Part shown: positions 33,721 through 45,019 of the stretch, piece after piece | How positions within the stretch are numbered: position 1 is the first letter of the stretch | Layout of the letters: every line of letters starts with the position of its first letter | From: Mikania micrantha | Taxonomy: Eukaryota; Streptophyta; Magnoliopsida; Asterales; Asteraceae | DNA length: 64,000 bases | Reading direction: 5' to 3' | Assembly: GCA_009363875.1 (NCBI GenBank) | Contig: CM018686.1 | Span: 9,672,001-9,736,000, forward strand | Position numbers and translations under genes: made by a program | Notes under the pieces: model-generated | Told to the model about the DNA's origin: nothing | The model's database searches: none | The model's input: only the letters and a program-made list of their open reading frames with translations

Positions 33721-34640
33721 GGATACAGGAGTAGGGGCATGAATTTTCGACACGACCCGAGAACACGACACGAACCTAACACGAATTCTTTGGGTTAGGG
33801 TTTTGGCTAAACAGGTTCGGGTCCATTTCAGGTCGAACCCGCCAACCCGATTGTATAAATGGGTCAGGTTCGGGTCAACCCATCAGGTTGGCAGGTCGAC
33901 CCGTTTATTTAGAATAAAGACATATTTTATGTTATCATAGTATTAAATGTTGAATTTTAATATATTTATATTATGATTATAGTTTTAAAACAAAAAAATA
34001 AATGATACCATTGAAGACGTTAATTTTTAATACGATAAAAATGTTGAATATGAAATGGATTATAAAAACGATTGAAAAATAACATATTTTGATTGAAAAA
34101 TGTTTTTATTTTGTTTTGAAAACTAATGTATTTTACAATCTGATGTATTTTGGTTATTGTTTATTGATTATTCAAGAATGATTTGGTGCATAATCCTGCT
34201 GGAATCACAATTGGGAAGATATTTTTAGGTTTGTGTGATAGTGGGTTGTCAGCATAAAGTAAAGAAACAAAAGGCATAAAAGAACAAAATAAGAAACACA
34301 TAGTTAAATTTGTCATCGTGTGATGGTGGGTTTTGTGTGTTTCTTTAAGGGAAAAACCTACCATAAATTTTTATTTTTAATTATATTAGTTAATTATATA
34401 TAACCGAAATATTATGTATAACTTAGTTGAAATGAAAGAATTATTTGATTGGAATAAAGTTTTACATTAGTTACTTATCATTCACATAAGACTTGATCAG
34501 AATCTATATATAAAAAAGACACCTACCTTCAAACTTGGTTCCATAACCAATGAAAGGAGTATAATACGAATAATTTAGGGTTGAAAACCAACAAAGTCGT
34601 GTGTGCACTAGGAAGTATTCTCCGGTTGTAGTTTGAAGAG
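33721..34640. other. Intergenic; CGGGTCGACCC-rich repeat remnant
   Basis: About 33735-33905 is rich in GGTTCGGGTC / GACCCGT words, starting near GTAGGGGCATGAATTTTCGA. This style is often seen in small plant hAT elements, but no right end was identified. The rest, up to the 3' end of the TNL gene, is AT-rich and featureless. Confidence 0.35.
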
Positions 34641-34651
34641 GGGAGAGATCT

Positions 34652-37600
34652 CTATGATGTTATTTCATGACTTGAATAACCCAACACATCCTGTCCTTCA
34701 TCCATACCATCCTCATCATACACAAAACCAATCCCACACTCTAATATTACCGTAAAAATGGTGGTTACGGTAATAGTGTCACCAGCTTTCATCTCATTCG
34801 GCCCAAACATCCAACGACTAACAAAACATAAACAATCCCTTCCACCTTCACAATTCTTTATAGCGTGTGTATCAATATAATATTTATAATGCCAGGAGTG
34901 GTTCTTTGTAATATTTTGAATCTTGATATCAAAATGAATCTCAGATGATTTCTCCTCCATTATTATACAGGAGAAAATCAGTCCTCGAAGCTTCGTTGGG
35001 GATGATGGGACGGTAAGTGTCATTATATAGTCCTTGCTTCTATGCCTAATCCACTCTGGCATTTCTCTCCCCTTATAAATTGTGCTGAATATTCTATCTT
35101 CATTAAACATCTGCCAAATACAACATTAATTAATCACCGCAAATTCATAATACACAATGACAAACTAATTAATATTAATCAGAGGAAACCTGGGTTTCGC
35201 ATTCAATTGGTCTTCCTCCAAGTTTCAAAGTGTTCAAGACTATTTCAACAATATACTTTATACCAGACCAGGAACTATCATATAATATCGTTTGCTCAGT
35301 AATTTTAGCTGATATGTCAAGTGAGGGGGGCATTTCTGGATCAAATTTCATTTTCCTTATTGAATGATTATCTTCAACATTGAAATAGAAATCGACCTTT
35401 AATTCATTTAGCGTACATGGAGGATGCTCAATTAATATCAGCTTATCACAATTTTTCATACCAAGCATCTCAAGCCTAGGAAGGGTTCTCACACAATCGG
35501 GCATTGAAACAATTGGATTTCCATCTAATCGTAATTCCTTTAACATGGCTAAGCAACTCAAGTCCATAGGGAAGCATTCATTTGACAAGTTATTATTTGC
35601 AAGTGACAAAGTCCTTAATGAGCGTGGTAAAGAAATCAAAAAGAACTTTGAATCACTTGGTATGACATTCACATTCCCCGTCTGAATTTGAGTTTCAAGA
35701 GAAATACAACCATCTAACAATAGTGTTTGGACCTTGTTTAACTTGCATAGGGATTTTGGAAGCTTTTTAAGCTTGCAGCAATAACTCAGATCAATATGGA
35801 CAAGTTCATTGCATTGCTCAATTGATTCACACACCTCAATCAAAGATGTACAGTTTTTAAGGATTAACCTCTCAAGTGCAGGGAGCAAGTAAAAACCACC
35901 CACACTATGAAGCAGTTCACAGAAACTTAGATCTAGAATCTTCAATGATCCAAGCAATCGCTTTTCTTTTGAGCGTAATCCAATTAACCCCTAGAGTAGA
36001 GATAAGTTCAAATACATGGTTAGTGAATTTTCTTAACTCAAACAAAAGGAAGTATATTCTTCAAAATCTCTTAATTGCCTTTAACCTGCTCACAAATTGT
36101 TGATATCTACTATATGACATGTCAAATGATTCGATCTTGCTATATGACATGTCAAGAACAACTACTTTCTCCAACGGTAATTCTGAAGGTATCGACTTCA
36201 AATGAAAACCATGCATACACAACCACCTCAATTCTTTTGGAACATTCTCATAAGACCCATTGATTTTCACATAATTGAGCAGTAGAAGTTTTAGTTTATC
36301 CATCTTACTTAATGCATCCGTTTTTAGCTGTACACATCCACTTAACTTCTCTTTCTCAAGCATTCTCATGTCAAGAGAAAGGCCAACAAGATTTCTTGTG
36401 CCCTGTGAAGAAGGAAATGCAACAAAATGAGGTTTTATTAAAAATGTACGGACAAAACAAAACACTTAATACAGGAAAAGTACCAACAAGCACGTATGCT
36501 AACCTGCTTTTGTTCCAACACTTTGAATGACTCCTCGTGACACCATAATCGACTACGCTCCCATGGTCTGTCAGGTGATTCTTGGCGTACTAAATCTCTT
36601 CCCATCTCTTGAATCAACGAATGCATCTCTAGTGCATTATGCCTATCAATACTAAGAAGGCATCTTTCTATGAGATTGGTGATCCCATATCTTGCATTAA
36701 GATCACAAGAATTCAATATTGTTTCAGCCACATCTCTATCTATTCGCACAAAAAAACATGCAATATGCTTAAACAACTCCTTATCATTTTTAGATAGCAG
36801 AGCATCAAAGCTCATCTTCAATGCGTTGTTTACTTGTGAATGAGGTTCTTTCTTTAGCACTTTTATGCACTCTTCCCAGTACGCTACATCTCGCTTCTGA
36901 AGAGACCTGCCCAAAACTTTAAGAGCCAATGGATGTCCTTGACAGTACTTCACAAGCTTTTTTGAAGCCTTTTTATAACCTTTTTCAGGCTTATTGCTCT
37001 TGAATGCATGAATGCATAAAAGCTTTAATGATTCATCTTCATATAAGCCATTAAGTGAGATCTTCTCATGCTTGGGTTGAACTGGGAGGTCAAATAATGC
37101 ACACCTCTCTGTTAAAGATGCGTCTTTGGTTGTAATTATAATTTTGCTTCCTTGGTGAAACGCTTCGTTTCCAAGTAACGCATCCAGCTGGTCTAGACAA
37201 CCAACGTCATCAAGCACTAGTAACACCTTCTTATGAGCAAGTGCATTTTTAATCTTAGAGGCGTAAACAGAAACATCATGAATTTGTAACTGTAGGTTTT
37301 TTGAAATATCTCCAAACAATTGCTTTTGTAAATCAAGCATTCCGTTAATGTTTTTCTTGCATGTTTCATTGATGCCTTCAATAAAGCTACTTTTTTGGAA
37401 TTTATTGGAGTGTAAATGGAAAACATATTTAGCTAAAGATGTCTTCCCAATCCCACCAACGCCTACAACTGTAAGTATGTCAACAGTATTAGAAGATCCA
37501 TCAGTTAACCATGACCTAATAGACCAAATTTCATGGTCCATCCCGATGAGAGGAGGCAGGGTATTTCCTGATGGTAATCGATGGTGGATGTCGGCAACAA

Positions 37601-38243
37601 CTTCTTGAATAAACTCCGTCTCTTTCCTAAAATTGATTTCATACATCACAACCTCATCTAAAGATATGATTACCAAATGTAAAATTTACCTGTCCTTCGC
37701 ATCTCTTCCTTTTATATCAGCAATTTCTGTGAGTGCCATCTTCCATGACTCCATCTTTTGAGCAAGCTGACTTCTTTCCTCAGCATCTGTTTCTGCCTCC
37801 ATCTTCTGTTTATGATCTGCCAATGCTTCCTCGAAGCTGTTCTGTTGCTTCCTGACATCAGTGGGCTCAACATGATAGAATATTGGGATGACGATTTGTT
37901 CACGGTCCTTCTTTTGTTGAAGGATTAGTACCAATTCGTCCAGGCACCATGTTGAAGAGGCATAATTCTTGGACAGGATGACAATAGAAGCTCTGGATGA
38001 TCTAATCGCACTCTCCAGTTCTGGTTTCAGTGGCTCTCCTGTTTCAATCTCTTCATCATCCAAAAACGTTATGATTCCGGCATCCTTTAGGGCTTTGTAG
38101 AGGTGATCTGTGAAACCATTGCGAGTGTCTTTGCCTCTAAAACTTAAAAACACATCATAATTATATGTATGATTAGGATGATGATGATCAGGATCATGAG
38201 TTGAAGAAGAAGATCCTGGTAAAAGTTCAGTGAGAACAACCAT
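34652..38243 (-). CDS. TIR-NB-LRR (TNL) immune receptor, five exons
   Basis: An intracellular receptor predicted to sense pathogen effectors and signal through its TIR domain. The model is exons 38243-37690, 37626-36504, 36402-36094, 35990-35190 and 35110-34652, with GT-AG introns of 63, 101, 103 and 79 nt. It gives 3246 nt and 1081 aa without a stop. TIR (about 29-165) has YDVFLSFRGKDTR and the catalytic Glu in WCLDEL (E103). NB-ARC has P-loop GVGGIGKTS (K246), kinase-2 VLLVLDD, RNBS-B GSKIIITT, GLPL as GHPLAL, and MHS (519-521) where MHD is usual. A short LRR region spans about 570-890. A C-JID domain (from about 930, REMPEWI) closes the protein. The third donor was set at GTGAGC (36093) because it keeps phase; the GTTAAA a few bases on would give a stop. 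No expression evidence is available here. Confidence 0.9.
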
Positions 38244-38518
38244 GGAGAAGAAGGTATGATTTGAGTAATGAGTTAATGGAAGAAGGAATGATTTGAGTGC
38301 GAAGATGACTGTAAATGGGCAAGGCTTTGAAGGTTAAAGTTTTTTTAGTCTTGTGAGGATGGACCCATTTGCGAAATTTCCATGTAATAAAATTAGTTTT
38401 TTTTAACAAAAATATTAAGATTAAAGAAGTTTTTTTTATTAAATTATTGTTATTATTTTTATTTTTATGTGTTTTAATTATTATAATAAATGTTTGTAAA
38501 ATCTAGTAATTTCCATTA

Positions 38519-39088
38519 GAGTTAATTTCTATTTTGGTCCCTATGCTTTTTAATTATTCTTTATTTTAGTATCAACATTTAGATAATTCCTATTTTGGTC
38601 CATGTGGTTTTAATTATTCTCTATTTTAGTACCAACATTTGTTTTTTACCCATTATTGACCCCACCGTTTAGGGGTGTTCAAAATATCCGAAACTTGAAA
38701 AAATTCGAAATCTGAATCGTATCCAAAACCCGAAAAAATCGTATCCGAAATCTATTTCGGGTCGGATAATATGATTTTAGATTAGGGTCGGGTTATTCAG
38801 ATGAACAAATTCGGATTTTTCAGGTCGGATAATATATTTTGAATTTCGTGTCGGGTGGTTTCAGATAGATCAAAAAAATTTTCCAACCCGATGAACACCC
38901 CTACCACCGTTTGGTACTAAAATAGAGAATAATTAAAAACCACAGGGACCAAAATCGAAAAATATCTAAATTTTGGTACTAAAATAGAGAATAATTAAAA
39001 CACATGGATCAAAATAGGAATTATCTAAATGTTGGTACTAAAATAGAGAATAACTAAAAACCACATAAACCAAAATAGAAATTAACTC
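38519..39088. mobile_element. Foldback MITE upstream of the TNL gene
   Basis: The ends GAGTTAATTTCTATTTTGGT and ACCAAAATAGAAATTAACTC are inverted copies, flanked by TTA on both sides (38516-38518, 39089-39091). The arms hold multiple copies of TTTTAGTACCAACATTT-like text and its inverse. It was later split by the hAT-type MITE at 38670-38903. The left end is about 276 bp upstream of the TNL start, so it lies in the probable promoter region. Confidence 0.7.
38670..38903. mobile_element. hAT-type MITE
   Basis: The terminal inverted repeats are TAGGGGTGTTCA and TGAACACCCCTA. A perfect 8-bp target duplication, CCACCGTT, lies at 38662-38669 and 38904-38911, as expected for hAT. The 234-bp body is rich in CGGGTCGG / AACCCGA words and is non-coding. 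It is nested in the foldback MITE at 38519-39088. Confidence 0.9.
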
Positions 39089-39091
39089 TTA

Positions 39092-40286
39092 TCATTATAA
39101 GTGCTTGAGCATTATTCCATTTTTTTTGAAATTTTATTGTAATATAGAAATATTGAATGAATAAAATATTTATATTATTCTGTGAATGGTGCTGCTATAA
39201 TAACAAGACAAAAGTGTAGTAAAAAGTTAAAAGAAAATAAATAAAGAATAACTAAATAAAGTTAATAAAAATTAAAAGAAAAAAGATAAAAAAAAACAGC
39301 CAACGACTTTTTCAAATGTAACATAGAGACAAATTAAGGACTAAAAAAATTAATTAATATATATATTAAAAACCAAAAATGGTTTGAGAGGAGAATTCCC
39401 AGTTCATTTAATTACAACTTATGATGCATGTGGTACAATGTGATTCTCCTTTTGTAAAAAGGTAAACCCCAGTTCTCGATCTTGTCATCACCGTCACCAC
39501 CAAATCACCAATCCCCCGGATCATCTTCATACCTCTCAACCACTTCCGATTCTCTCTGTTTTACCGTGCATCATCGGTTGCTAAGCCGCCGACGGCTATA
39601 GAATTGGTTGACTTAAGCCGGTGATGGTCGTGATGGAGGTCGATCTGTGTAGCCACTTATCCTCTTCGTCTTCCATCACATTTTCTGTTGTTGGATCTCT
39701 AAGCATACTCGATCTGTGCTGGATCAATTTGTAAGAACATAGAAGTTTTAAACATTTTGCATAGTTTCCGTATTCTTCCCTGTCCATTTTTTAGGTACTC
39801 TTTTACCTATTGCCTCATGAAAATATTTGTAGATTCTGGGTTCAAAATAAAAGATCTGACCAAACTCGGTTCAACATCTAAGTTCAAAATCAAAGCTCTA
39901 TTCTTTATATATTGAGATGATCCAAGATCCTAGAAAAATTAGGTATGAGGTGTAGAGCTCTCATCACAAGTAATTCTTTTTCTTCTTTTAGAATCGTCTT
40001 TGTAATGATTGTTAAATGCATCTGTGATGTTGATTATACCCGGATATTTTGTTTTGAAATACTTTTAAACGTGTGTTAAGGATGGAGAATGACAACATTC
40101 ATAAGGCATCCACACTTAATTATTCGCCTATCTCTTTTATTACTTTTAACTTTTTTGTTATGCTCTCTAATTGTTATATGATAAGTCATATGAATCTGTA
40201 AAACATACTGTGTTTGTGTTTTTAATTTGGTTTGTAGATTTCTTCTTATTGGGAATGATACTACTCTTTTGCTATTTAATATTCCT
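39092..40286. other. Intergenic, no gene assigned
   Basis: AT-rich up to about 39420. Then comes a C/T-rich stretch (39470-39740) that resembles a 5' untranslated region or a captured gene piece, with a possible donor GTAAGAACAT at 39731. No coding frame follows it. The copia element inserts at 40287. Confidence 0.35.
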
Positions 40287-40291
40287 GTTTA

Positions 40292-40446
40292 TATTAGCCG
40301 TACAAGATTTTGTATATATTTTATATTTTATGTAGATCTCTTGTATTTAAGTGTTGATAGTATTTCCTTTTATAGTTAGGCTATTATTGTATATTTATAC
40401 TCTGTTTTGTTAAATGAAAGACATCAAGCATTATCAAATACTTTCA
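40292..40446 (+). repeat. 5' LTR of the copia element
   Basis: 155 bp from TATTAGCCG to ACTTTCA, AT-rich. The same sequence is at 44860-45014. Confidence 0.92.
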
Positions 40447-40459
40447 TGGTATCAGAGCC
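40447..40459 (+). promoter_or_regulatory. Primer binding site, initiator tRNA-Met
   Basis: TGGTATCAGAGCC follows the LTR with no spacer. Confidence 0.9.
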
Positions 40460-40543
40460 TTTGCTCTATACCCTAATTCTCGGTCACCGCACATAATCAC
40501 CAGCCACGGCTGGTCTACAATTCTCGATTTTTTTCACTGATCT

Positions 40544-43369
40544 GTGTCTGCCATGGCTGACAAAATCACTAATGAGAATGTTGCTCCGAAACAATCTCAT
40601 CTTCACCCAGTCTACACTGTTACTAACATTCAACACAAGGTCCGTATCCTTGATGGCACCAAGGTATCCTACTCTTCTTGGTTCAAGCTATTCAAACTAC
40701 ATGCCCGTGGTTATGATGTTCTTGATCACATTGATGGTACTAAGCCTCCTCCCGAAGATGATCCGCTATTTGACTCATGGTTCAAGATAGATGCCATTGT
40801 TTTACAATGGATCTATGGCACCCTCTCTGATGAATTACTGGTTCGTGTGTTACAAAGCGAATCTGCTGCCTACGAAGCATGGATCCGCATTCAAAATATC
40901 TTCCTGAACAACAAAGGTTCTCGCGCCGCTGCACTAGAGCAAGAATTTGCTAATCTTCACCTAAGCTCTATGCCATCCCTTGAAGCCTACTGTCAACGTC
41001 TTCGGGAACTAGCCGATCAACTCTCTGATGTGGACCACCCAGTCTCTGAAAAACGGTTGGTTTTGCAACTTGTTCGTGGCCTTCCAAGCGAATTTAATGT
41101 CATGGGCGCCTTCATCAATCAAAGTGTTCCGTCCTGGGAAACCGCCTGCTCCATGTTAGAATTGGAAAAGTTGCGTCAATCTGCCCAAAGTGGCCATGCT
41201 TCTTCTCCTGCCATAGTAGCAGCAGTTCAGAACAACCCTCCTGAACCACATCGCCAATCTCCTCGCCGCAACCGCCCTCCTCCTAACACTCGCCAGCCTA
41301 ATCGCCGGTCTTCAGGACCTGGAAATACCCGTCACACCAGAACAAACGGGTCTGGTCGATCTTCCAACCCAGGACAGCATGCTGTACCCGGCCAATCTCA
41401 ACCATATTGGGCCAACCCAGCGTTCCCTTGGATATCTCCACAACCTTGGCCCAACCCGCCATACTGGCCCACTCCCCCTTGCCCATATCCGTCTCAACCA
41501 GGCTGGGCTGCTCCTTGGCAACCTAGACCACCCTCAGCACCTCGTTCCAACTCATCACAGCCAACATCAGCCCCTGCTCAAGCACACATGGCAGACTATA
41601 ATGCCCTTAACCCTACTGATCTTGGTGCAGCTTTTCAGGCCATGACGTTGGATCCTAATCAAGCTGATCAACACTGGTGTATGGACACAGGAGCGACAAA
41701 TCACCTCACTTCAGACCAAGGTATGATCTCGGTCCCATCCCAAGTTAATTCTATTAAATCTATATTTGTTGGAAATGGCTCATGCATGCCAGTACTTGGA
41801 TCTGGTCATTCCACCCTCAACAACTCTTCCAAACCTCTCTCACTTAATAACATTTTATACACTCCAAGTGCTATTAAAAACCTCATTTCTGTCCGCAAAT
41901 TTGTAACAGATAATTGGGTTTCTGTGGAATTTGATCCATTTGGTTTTTCTGTGAAGGATTTTCAGGATGGGAGGATCCTGAGCAGGCACAATAGCTCCAG
42001 TCACCTCTACCCTCTCACCCTTAATAACACTGCATCTGCATTTATGGCGTCTTCTTCAACCACCTCCTGGCACGATCGCCTTGGTCATCCAGGAGCTCAA
42101 ATCATGGATTTTTTGTCTTCTCGTTATTTCATTTCTTGTAATAAGCTTCGTGATTCAAATTTTTGTTCTACTTGCAACATTGCTAAAAATAAAAGACTGC
42201 CTTTTCATTTATCTACTTCTTGTACTTTGCTACCTTTTGATATAGTTCATTGTGATTTATGGACCTCTCCTATCCCAAGTAAAACGGGCTATAAATATTA
42301 CATGCTTCTCATTGATGATTTTTCCAATTATACTTGGATTTATCCTTTAAAGTTTAAGTCTGAAACCTTCACTAAATTCACTCAATTTCACAACTTTATT
42401 AAAACACAGTTCCACCTACCCATCAAGTCCTTTCAATGTGACATGGGAGGAGAGTTTGACAATCATCAGTTCAAGAATTTTGCCACTTCTCAAGGCTTAC
42501 AGTTTCGATTTTCCTGCCCGCAAACTTCCCAACAAAATGGGAAGGCTGAACGTATGATTCGCCGCCTAAATGAAATCATGTTATCTCTCCTCACTCGTGC
42601 ATCTCTCCCTCCCACTTTTTGGGTTGAGTCCCTGCACACTGCAGTATACCTTCATAACATTCTCCCATCCAAATTGTTGGACTACAACACCCCAACATCT
42701 GTTCTCTATCGCCGTCACCCTTCATACTCACATCTTCGTGTTTTTGGATGTGCCTGCTATCCGAACCAAACCTCCACCCGTCCACACAAACTTGCCCCTA
42801 GGTCTACACAATGTGTGTTCCTTGGATACCCTACCGATTATCGAGGCTATCGGTGTCTCGACATGTCAACTGGTAAGGTGCTTCTGTCTAGGCATGTCAC
42901 CTTTGATGAATCCACATTCCCATTTTCAAATCCTACACACCAAACTTCTCATGATTATACCTTTCTTGACACTGATCCTTCTCCTCTCCTCTTCCAATCC
43001 GCCCAACCTTCTTCAGCTGCTACAAACTCACCTCCACCATCTCACAACACTACCACCACACCATTGCCAGCCCATCCAACTCGAAATACCACTGCTCCCA
43101 TCACCTACTCTCGTCGACCAAAACCACCAGTACCACCTGCTTCGCAACAGGCCACAACATCCAACCCAAACTTAATCCCTGATCCTGCGCCTTCACAGCC
43201 ACATTTTTCACATCCCCCCTCTACACACCCAATGACCACTCGGTCAAAAGATGGCACTCTAACACCCCGCTGCCCATTTAATCTTCATACATTCTCTTCC
43301 TCATCGATCTCCCCCTACCCAAATCACCTATTCTTGCTCTCCAAGATCCAAACTGGCATAAAGCAATGA
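40544..43369 (+). CDS. Copia Gag-protease-integrase
   Basis: A 941-codon frame holding the first half of the polyprotein. The Gag (UBN2-like) domain spans about 25-225 (RLVLQLVRGLP). A Pro/Trp/Arg-rich linker follows (about 230-355) with no CCHC knuckle. Protease has DTGATNHLT at about 383. A GAG-pre-integrase H-H-C-C finger has WHDRLGHPG and CSTCNIAK. The integrase core has D in HCDLW, D in QCDMGGEF (about 632) and E in NGKAERM (about 667). An alternative start (MADK) lies three codons in. The frame ends four bases into the RT frame, in another phase, so a one-base shift separates the two halves. Copia elements normally encode one polyprotein, so this is probably damage. Confidence 0.88.
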   Translation: MSAMADKITNENVAPKQSHLHPVYTVTNIQHKVRILDGTKVSYSSWFKLFKLHARGYDVLDHIDGTKPPPEDDPLFDSWFKIDAIVLQWIYGTLSDELLVRVLQSESAAYEAWIRIQNIFLNNKGSRAAALEQEFANLHLSSMPSLEAYCQRLRELADQLSDVDHPVSEKRLVLQLVRGLPSEFNVMGAFINQSVPSWETACSMLELEKLRQSAQSGHASSPAIVAAVQNNPPEPHRQSPRRNRPPPNTRQPNRRSSGPGNTRHTRTNGSGRSSNPGQHAVPGQSQPYWANPAFPWISPQPWPNPPYWPTPPCPYPSQPGWAAPWQPRPPSAPRSNSSQPTSAPAQAHMADYNALNPTDLGAAFQAMTLDPNQADQHWCMDTGATNHLTSDQGMISVPSQVNSIKSIFVGNGSCMPVLGSGHSTLNNSSKPLSLNNILYTPSAIKNLISVRKFVTDNWVSVEFDPFGFSVKDFQDGRILSRHNSSSHLYPLTLNNTASAFMASSSTTSWHDRLGHPGAQIMDFLSSRYFISCNKLRDSNFCSTCNIAKNKRLPFHLSTSCTLLPFDIVHCDLWTSPIPSKTGYKYYMLLIDDFSNYTWIYPLKFKSETFTKFTQFHNFIKTQFHLPIKSFQCDMGGEFDNHQFKNFATSQGLQFRFSCPQTSQQNGKAERMIRRLNEIMLSLLTRASLPPTFWVESLHTAVYLHNILPSKLLDYNTPTSVLYRRHPSYSHLRVFGCACYPNQTSTRPHKLAPRSTQCVFLGYPTDYRGYRCLDMSTGKVLLSRHVTFDESTFPFSNPTHQTSHDYTFLDTDPSPLLFQSAQPSSAATNSPPPSHNTTTTPLPAHPTRNTTAPITYSRRPKPPVPPASQQATTSNPNLIPDPAPSQPHFSHPPSTHPMTTRSKDGTLTPRCPFNLHTFSSSSISPYPNHLFLLSKIQTGIKQ

Positions 43370-44865
43370 CCGATGAATATAGGGCCCTAATAGACAATCA
43401 TACTTGGGACTTGGTACCTAGACCCACTGATGCCCATGTCATTCGATGCATGTGGCTGTACCGTCATAAATTTACTGAATCTGGGTCCCTCCAACGGTAC
43501 AAAGCAAGGTTGGTTGTAAATGGAAAAAGTCAACAAGTTGGGGTTGATTGTGACGAAACATTCAGCCCGGTTGTTAAACCTGCAACCATTCGGACCGTGC
43601 TCTCTATTGCGGTATCTCGCTCGTGGCCCATTCATCAACTGGATGTCAAGAATGCATTTTTACACGGGGACCTTCGTGAGACAGTTTACATGTTCCAGCC
43701 ACCAGGTTTTCGGGACCCCAATCATCCGAACCATGTTTGTCGCTTACGCAAGTCCCTCTACGGACTTAAACAAGCCCCACGCGCTTGGTATCACAGGTTT
43801 GCTACATACATTATCCGTTGTGGTTTTCATAGTACTACAAGTGATACATCACTGTTTGTTTACAAGCAAGGCACCCACATGGCATACCTTCTACTGTATG
43901 TAGATGACATAATTCTCACAGCTTCAGATGATACTCTTCTTCGGCAGATTATGTCCCTTTTATCCAAGGAATTCGCTATGACAGATCTGGGAAAACTGCA
44001 TCACTTTCTTGGCATAAAAGTCGAAACAACCAAAGGTGGTCTGTTTCTCTCTCAGGAAACTTATGCTGTGGATATTCTTGCTCGGGCCAATATGTCCAAC
44101 TGCAAACCAGTGTCCACTCCCACAGATACAAATTCTAAACTAAGTGATTCAGCTGGAGAACCTCTATCAGATGGCACCCTCTACCGTAGCCGGGCTGGTG
44201 CTCTACAGTACCTCACATTTACTCGGCCGGATATCACTTACGCAGTCCAGCAAATCTGCCTTTTTATGCATGCACCACGTGAACCGCACTTCAACTTCTT
44301 AAAGCGCATCCTTCGGTATATAAAGGGGACTCTTAATCATGGTTTGCACATCACCCCGTCTACATCCATGCAACTTACGGCTTACTCAGACACCGATTGG
44401 GGAGGTTGTCCCGACTCAAGACGTTCCACATCAGGGCACTGTGTTTTCATTGGCAGTAACCTTGTATCTTGGTCCTCCAAACGCCAACCAGTTGTTTCTC
44501 GCTCGAGTGCTGAGGCTGAATACAGAGGCGTAGCAAATGCAGTAGCCGAAACCAGCTGGCTTCGCAATCTTCTGCTTGAACTACATCTCCCAACTCGCCA
44601 GGCTACTATAGTCTACTGTGATAATATCTCAGCTGTTTATCTGACCGGCAATCCAGTACACCATCAGCGCACCAAACATGTTGAGATTGACATCCACTTT
44701 GTAAGAGAAAAAGTCAATATTGGTGCAATTCGGGTCCTACACATCCCGGCTGATTACCAATATGCAGACATCTTCACTAAAGGCCTTCCACGTATCCTCT
44801 TTCTTCGCTTCAAATCCAGTTTAGGCATTCGACCATCTACTGCTTCAACTGCGGGGGCGTATTAG
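43366..44865 (+). CDS. Copia reverse transcriptase-RNase H
   Basis: A 499-codon frame with the second half of the polyprotein. It has RT motifs HTWDLVPRP, QLDVKNAFLHGDL, YGLKQAPRAW and the catalytic YVDD in LLLYVDDIIL. RNase H has DTDWGGCPDSRRSTSG and SSAEAEYR. The ATG at 43366 is an internal methionine of the RT region and not a true start. The upstream frame is open back to about 43282, and the shift that joins the halves lies between there and 43366. Apart from that break the catalytic residues look intact. Confidence 0.88.
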   Translation: MTDEYRALIDNHTWDLVPRPTDAHVIRCMWLYRHKFTESGSLQRYKARLVVNGKSQQVGVDCDETFSPVVKPATIRTVLSIAVSRSWPIHQLDVKNAFLHGDLRETVYMFQPPGFRDPNHPNHVCRLRKSLYGLKQAPRAWYHRFATYIIRCGFHSTTSDTSLFVYKQGTHMAYLLLYVDDIILTASDDTLLRQIMSLLSKEFAMTDLGKLHHFLGIKVETTKGGLFLSQETYAVDILARANMSNCKPVSTPTDTNSKLSDSAGEPLSDGTLYRSRAGALQYLTFTRPDITYAVQQICLFMHAPREPHFNFLKRILRYIKGTLNHGLHITPSTSMQLTAYSDTDWGGCPDSRRSTSGHCVFIGSNLVSWSSKRQPVVSRSSAEAEYRGVANAVAETSWLRNLLLELHLPTRQATIVYCDNISAVYLTGNPVHHQRTKHVEIDIHFVREKVNIGAIRVLHIPADYQYADIFTKGLPRILFLRFKSSLGIRPSTASTAGAY

Positions 44866-45014
44866 CCGTACAAGATTTTGTATATATTTTATATTTTATG
44901 TAGATCTCTTGTATTTAAGTGTTGATAGTATTTCCTTTTATAGTTAGGCTATTATTGTATATTTATACTCTGTTTTGTTAAATGAAAGACATCAAGCATT
45001 ATCAAATACTTTCA
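44860..45014 (+). repeat. 3' LTR of the copia element
   Basis: 155 bp, same sequence as 40292-40446. It is followed by the GTTTA duplication. Confidence 0.92.
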
Positions 45015-45019
45015 GTTTA

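Larger units (their letters stand above)
40292..45014 (+). mobile_element. Complete Ty1/copia retrotransposon, short LTRs
   Basis: A 4723-bp element with 155-bp LTRs (40292-40446 and 44860-45014) that look identical by eye. The target duplication is GTTTA (40287-40291 and 45015-45019). The LTRs start TATTAG rather than TG and end TTTCA. The primer site TGGTATCAGAGCC abuts the 5' LTR, and a GCGGGGGCG purine-rich tract precedes the 3' LTR. The domain order gag-protease-integrase-RT-RNase H defines copia. The tiny LTRs and a Gag without a zinc knuckle suggest the Ale/Retrofit lineage, tentatively. One frame break splits the polyprotein. Confidence 0.92.

Noticed and set aside
41298..41521. Antisense frames over the copia Gag linker
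   Set aside because: Mirror of the Pro/Trp-rich linker codons, with no start or domain support.
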